Assembly: GCA_016297585.1 (NCBI GenBank)
Contig: JAEDGJ010000079.1
Location: 1 to 11,140, forward strand
DNA: 11,140 nucleotides
Direction: 5' to 3'
Source of the DNA: Clostridiaceae bacterium
Lineage (GTDB): Bacteria; Bacillota; Clostridia; Oscillospirales; QAMX01
Position numbers and translations under genes: made by a program. Positions 7,634-11,140 of the stretch are shown here, piece after piece; within the stretch, counting starts at the first letter, position 1, and each line of letters begins with the position of its first letter. The notes beneath the pieces were generated by a model that had not been told where the DNA came from, searched no databases, and worked only from the letters and a program-made list of their open reading frames with translations.

Positions 7634-8586
7634 TATGCCTTACCTCCCTTTCCACGCTTCACGGACGGTGCCGCAGGACGCTTTTCCGCCGCGCCCCCGG
7701 CATATGAGGGAGTGCGGCCGCCCGACCGGGGCGCGTTTTCTTTTTTGTTGCGGTTTTCGCGGGGATCGAACGTTTTTTTCGCACCGCTGCGGCCGTATGC
7801 GGGCTTTTTTTCGCCGTACACGGGCCGTCCGCCGGATCTTCCGCCGCCGTACGCGCGGTTTTTCCCGTCATACGCCGGTCTGCCGCCCGTGCGGAATTCC
7901 GCGGCGCCGTTTTCCTGCCGTTCGAGCTTGCGCGCGGCATCCTCGCGGCGGCGCTCCCCGAGGGAGACCTTCTGCGAGCGCGGCGCGCGGCCATAGACCT
8001 TGCCCGGCGCCTCCCGGTTCTCCGAATACCGCGGCGCGCCGTTCTTCTTCGGCACGGAGCGCCTTTCCGGCGTGGAACGCTTTTCCGGCGCGGAATACGC
8101 TGCCTCGGCGCTTTTTTTCTCCTGCGGCGCAGCTTCGGCCGCGGCGGGTGCGGCAGCTTTCTGCCAGGCGGGCTTTTTCGACGCGCGGCGCTTTTTCTTC
8201 TGTTCCTCGACGATCGCGTCGGCCTTCCGGCGGTACCGGGCGGCGGCGTCGGCAAGCGACGCATCCGATTCGGCGGCAAGCTCCAGAAGCCTCGCCGCAA
8301 AGCCCACGTCCGTAATGCCCGCGACGGCGACCTCCCGGCGTCCGAGCACCCCGCCGAACTCGCTCTTGTCATACGGCAGGCGCACCAGCGGCAGCTCCTC
8401 TTCCTCCGCGTAGCGCGCAAAGCGGTCGGCCGTATTGGCCGCGGCGTCTCCCGCCACGCACAGCACGTCGATCTCGCCCCGGCGGATCGCGTCGGTCACA
8501 GGCTCGTCGCCGACGACGATCCGTCCGGCTTTGAGCATCAGTCCAAACAGCAGCAACTGTTTATCCAAAACGTTGTTTTCCCCCAT
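7633..8586 (-). CDS. ylxQ: L7Ae-family RNA-binding protein YlxQ with long basic tail
   Basis: The first ~104 residues match the YlxQ/L7Ae/L30e fold. Visible landmarks are LLLFGLMLKAGRIVVGDEPV (11-30), VLCVAGDAAANTADR (41-55) and a VLGRREVAVAGITDVGFA stretch (80-97). Bacillus relatives of this family bind K-turn RNA. The ATG at 8584-8586 gives 317 residues and shares one base with the ylxR stop (TAATG); the SD there is weak, so start-up probably depends on coupling. The longer open frame upstream lies over ylxR and is not used. Bacillus YlxQ is about 100 residues, so roughly 210 residues are extra. A helical, charged stretch (about 105-135) leads into a low-complexity, Lys/Arg/Gly/Ala/Pro/Tyr-rich tail with repeats such as GGRPAYDGK (234-242), GGRPVYGEK (252-260) and KPAYGR (261-266). 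The domain call is firm; the tail's role is unknown. Confidence 0.88.
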   Translation of the reverse strand: MGENNVLDKQLLLFGLMLKAGRIVVGDEPVTDAIRRGEIDVLCVAGDAAANTADRFARYAEEEELPLVRLPYDKSEFGGVLGRREVAVAGITDVGFAARLLELAAESDASLADAAARYRRKADAIVEEQKKKRRASKKPAWQKAAAPAAAEAAPQEKKSAEAAYSAPEKRSTPERRSVPKKNGAPRYSENREAPGKVYGRAPRSQKVSLGERRREDAARKLERQENGAAEFRTGGRPAYDGKNRAYGGGRSGGRPVYGEKKPAYGRSGAKKTFDPRENRNKKENAPRSGGRTPSYAGGAAEKRPAAPSVKRGKGGKA

Positions 8587-8894
8587 TAACCGGTGATTTC
8601 CGGCTTTTCCGATTGTAAATCCTTCTTTGCCTCGCTCATCTGCGACTCCAGCGCGCCGTATACTTCGTCCGGTATCTCGCACTCGAGCGCTCTCTCCAGC
8701 GCGCGGCTGCGCCTGGCCTTGTTCAGACACGCCGTATCGGGACACAGGTACGCCCCGCGCCCCGCCTTCTTTCCCCGCGCGTCCAGACTGATCTCGCCCT
8801 CCGGCGAGCGCACGACGCGCAGCAGCTCCCGCTTCGCTTTATGCTCCCGGCAGCCCAGGCACTGCCGCATCGGGATCTTCTTCGGCTTCTGCAT
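8586..8894 (-). CDS. ylxR: YlxR/RnpM RNA-binding protein (DUF448)
   Basis: This 102-residue protein has the YlxR signature: IPMRQCLGCREHK near the N-terminus (7-19), then GRGAYLC (45-51), followed by a Lys/Arg-rich helix and LERALECEIP (66-75). The family binds RNA and in Bacillus is reported to modulate RNase P. The Cys12-x2-Cys15 pair together with Cys51 and Cys56 could bind a metal, which is inferred from spacing only. The ATG at 8892-8894 lies seven bases after the nusA stop, and its SD (GGAGGAG) is inside the last nusA codons. It is placed between nusA and ylxQ as in other Firmicutes. Confidence 0.95.
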   Translation of the reverse strand: MQKPKKIPMRQCLGCREHKAKRELLRVVRSPEGEISLDARGKKAGRGAYLCPDTACLNKARRSRALERALECEIPDEVYGALESQMSEAKKDLQSEKPEITG

Positions 8895-8901
8895 CGCTCA
8901 T

Positions 8902-10130
<1,229 letters not shown>

Positions 10131-10134
<4 letters not shown>

Positions 10135-10622
10135 TCTTGTTCATCCTCTTCTTCTTCCTCCGCAGTTTTGACCTGCGCGACCTGTCCGGCCGCATACGTC
10201 TTTTCCTCACCGTCCGCCGCGGCGATCGTCACGGCGCCGTTATCATAAGCGATCAGCGTTCCCGCGGCCGATTTCGCGCCGTTCTCGGCCCGGTAGAACC
10301 GGACCTCCACCGGACGGCCGAGGTACGCCTCAAACTGCTCCGCCCGGCGCAGCGTCCGCACGCTGCCGCAGCTCGACACGCTGAACGTGTACGCTTCCTC
10401 GATCGGGTCGTAGCGGTCCATCAGCGGGTCGACGGCGCGGCTGACCTTTTCGCAGTCCTCCGTACCGATCGCGCCGCCGTCGGGATGATCGATATAGAGC
10501 GTCACCTCGGAGTAGCCGCCGTACTTGTCGTAAACGACGTCCCACAGGCGGTATCCGAGCTTTTCCACGACGGGGAGCGCAAACGCGCGGATGGTCTCTT
10601 CGGCATTTTTCGATTTCGGCAT
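10131..10622 (-). CDS. rimP: Ribosome maturation factor RimP
   Basis: RimP binds the 30S subunit and helps its assembly. The ATG at 10620-10622 gives 163 residues and is preceded by AAGGAG with seven bases of spacing; an upstream TTG-initiated extension of the frame runs through the structured leader and is rejected. Family landmarks are LGYRLWDVVYDKYGG (22-36), TLYIDHPDGG (41-50), the VSRAVDPLMD stretch (60-69) and VSSCGSVRTLRRAEQFEAYLG (82-102). The conserved loop usually reads SSPGL-x-RPL; here Pro is Cys and the following residues differ. The C-terminus is very acidic (EEEEEDEQE, 155-163). rimP is the first gene of the operon and its stop overlaps the nusA start. Confidence 0.93.
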
Positions 10623-10628
10623 AGTCCG

Positions 10629-10696
10629 CTCCTTGCCACAGTAGTCGTCAGAAATGCAAGAGAGTAGGCAAAGCCTCACCGGCAAAGCCCACTCTC
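10629..10696 (-). promoter_or_regulatory. Structured rimP leader with possible SD-masking alternative
   Basis: In the roughly 94-base untranslated leader, arms at 10687-10696 and 10660-10669 form a 10-bp stem (one G-U). Above it are a symmetric UUU/UUU internal loop and a GCC/GGC helix (10681-10683 with 10673-10675) closing a five-base GGUGA loop. No T run follows, so it is not a terminator. The segment at 10656-10662 (CUCUUGC in RNA) can instead pair with 10629-10636, which contains the rimP SD; its 5' end overlaps the 3' end of the first stem. The pairing is seen in the sequence; the regulatory role is inferred. Confidence 0.55.
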
Positions 10697-10722
10697 CATT
10701 CTCCTTTACATATTACGGAGCC

Positions 10723-10751
10723 ATTATACCACGTTCCTCTTCGCTTTTCAA
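10723..10751 (-). promoter_or_regulatory. Sigma-A promoter of the rimP-nusA-infB operon
   Basis: On the minus strand TTGAAA (10751-10746) and TATAAT (10728-10723) are separated by exactly 17 bases, and TGG precedes the -10 as an extended -10 element. An AT-rich stretch just upstream (about 10752-10790), striking in this GC-rich context, could act as an UP element. Transcription would start near 10716, leaving a leader of about 94 bases before rimP. A strong promoter fits the housekeeping role of the operon. Confidence 0.85.
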
Positions 10752-10823
10752 GGTTTATATTGACGTTTTCGCAAAAAAATATACATCATTTCCTGTCAGC
10801 TTTAACGGAACGCAGGCGCATTT

Positions 10824-10853
10824 ACACCTTCGCCCGTCCTGCCGCATATGCTG
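10824..10853 (+). promoter_or_regulatory. Candidate mother-cell (sigma-K/E-like) promoter for dpaA
   Basis: CATATGCTG at 10845-10853 is one base from the sigma-K -10 pattern CATA-N3-TA, and an AC pair sits 17 bases upstream (10826-10827). dpaA homologues in Bacillus are transcribed in the mother cell by sigma-K. The match is short and could be chance. A TTGACG at 10760-10765 has no properly spaced sigma-A -10 partner. Confidence 0.25.
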
Positions 10854-10961
10854 GGAAAGCACGGGGGCGCGCGAAAACCGCCCTCCGGCAGCTTTCCCGT
10901 TTCTCCCCGCCGCGTCCGCCGTCTTTTTCCCATGCGGGGAGTGCAAAACGGGGGAAAGGAG
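10853..10961 (+). promoter_or_regulatory. dpaA leader with mutually exclusive hairpins over the SD site
   Basis: Three segments can pair in two exclusive ways. GGGAAAGC (10853-10860) is perfectly complementary to GCTTTCCC (10891-10898). The segment 10892-10910 also pairs with 10934-10958 as 7, 4 and 8 bp blocks with small one-sided bulges, and this second fold takes in the AAAG of the SD (AAAGGAG, 10955-10961). A further GGGGGC/GCCCTC stem (10863-10868 with 10880-10885) strengthens the first fold. The complementarity is directly visible; use as a switch is inferred and depends on the transcript starting upstream of 10853. Confidence 0.45.
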
Positions 10962-10963
10962 TC

Positions 10964-10990
10964 ATGAAAAAACGATGGATCATCCCCTGA
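10964..10990 (+). other. Eight-codon upstream ORF overlapping the dpaA start
   Basis: An ATG at 10964 begins MKKRWIIP and stops at 10988-10990, inside dpaA in another frame. It is only two bases from the SD, which is too close for efficient use. The dpaA ATG at 10975 is 13 bases from the SD, which is rather far. The six-A run at 10967-10972 sits just where a -1 shift would join the two frames. Confidence 0.2.
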
Positions 10991-11140
10991 AAGCCGCCGT
11001 ACTCGGCGGCGACCGGCGTTTTGCGCATCTGGCCGCCATGCTCGCGCGCGACGGCTGCGAAGTGTGCACGGCCTGCGCCGTCACGAGCGACGCCGCATCC
11101 GGCGTGCGCGTCTGCGAATCCCCCCGCGAGGCGCTGGAGG
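10975..11140 (+). CDS. dpaA: Dipicolinate synthase subunit A, N-terminal part (3' end outside window)
   Basis: Only 55 codons are visible. The product begins MDHPLKAAVLGGDRRFAHLA, then MLARDGCEV, a dinucleotide-binding-type first strand and turn that resembles SpoVFA/DpaA proteins, which open with a similar AVIGGDxRQ motif. DpaA, with DpaB, makes dipicolinic acid from a lysine-pathway intermediate in the mother cell; dipicolinate is then loaded into the spore core. The gene is divergent from the rimP operon. In Bacillus subtilis spoVFA lies not far downstream of the same nusA-infB region, which gives mild contextual support. Other Rossmann-fold dehydrogenases remain possible because so little is visible. 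The start at 10975 has an SD 13 bases away; see the overlapping short ORF. Confidence 0.62.
   Translation, partial: MDHPLKAAVLGGDRRFAHLAAMLARDGCEVCTACAVTSDAASGVRVCESPREALE

Noticed and set aside
7536..8420. Frames opposite or offset to the ylxQ tail
   Set aside because: These are shadows of the low-complexity tail. The ylxQ frame itself is supported by the L7Ae domain and by the TAATG joints at both ends.
8587..8745. N-terminal extension of ylxQ
   Set aside because: The frame is open upstream but lies over the conserved ylxR gene; the L7Ae domain begins right after the ATG at 8586, which overlaps the ylxR stop.
10623..10685. N-terminal extension of rimP from a TTG at 10685
   Set aside because: It would translate the leader hairpin; the ATG at 10622 has a well-placed AAGGAG and fits the family start.
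10760..10785. TTGACG and TATACA as a plus-strand sigma-A promoter for dpaA
   Set aside because: The spacer is only 14 bases, too short for a working sigma-A promoter; the AT-rich stretch fits better as the upstream element of the divergent rimP promoter.

Overview
The window is GC-rich bacterial DNA with tightly packed genes. It is most simply read as a piece of a Clostridia-type Firmicutes chromosome, perhaps Oscillospirales or a related gut lineage. The gene order rimP-nusA-ylxR-ylxQ-infB-rbfA-nrnA is the Firmicutes form of the nusA/infB operon. The partial gene at the right edge looks like dipicolinate synthase subunit A, which points to a spore former. The lineage is inferred from gene content and style; no marker in the window fixes the species.

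Layout, left to right. (1) Bases 1-2770, plus strand: an M3-family zinc oligopeptidase that lacks only its N-terminus, then, after a 50-base gap with a Shine-Dalgarno (SD) site, a BNR/Asp-box sialidase-like protein with no signal peptide. (2) Bases 2771-2857: back-to-back terminator hairpins where the two converging transcripts meet. (3) Bases 2863-10622, minus strand: one eight-gene operon transcribed right to left in the order rimP, nusA, ylxR, ylxQ, infB, rbfA, nrnA and a six-helix membrane protein. Most junctions overlap (ATGA or TAATG joints, or longer). The exceptions are nusA/ylxR, with a 7-base gap, and infB/rbfA, with a 91-base gap holding a terminator-like hairpin. (4) Bases 10623-10974: a divergent control region. 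It contains a near-consensus sigma-A promoter for the operon, a structured rimP leader and, on the other strand, a leader for dpaA with competing inverted repeats. (5) Bases 10975-11140: the first 55 codons of the dpaA-like gene.

The operon genes act on ribosome maturation (RimP, RbfA), transcription elongation and termination (NusA), RNA binding (YlxR, YlxQ), translation initiation (IF2) and nano-RNA turnover (NrnA). The usual downstream genes truB and ribF are missing; a membrane protein and a terminator end the operon instead.

Most of the window is ordinary housekeeping DNA, and I do not see an obvious new defence or mobile system. The points most worth a second look are: the three-part competing pairing in the dpaA leader; the rimP leader hairpin with a possible alternative SD-sequestering fold; the long basic tail on the YlxQ L7Ae domain beside acidic tails on NusA and RimP; the terminator-like structure between infB and rbfA; and the membrane protein translationally coupled to nrnA.
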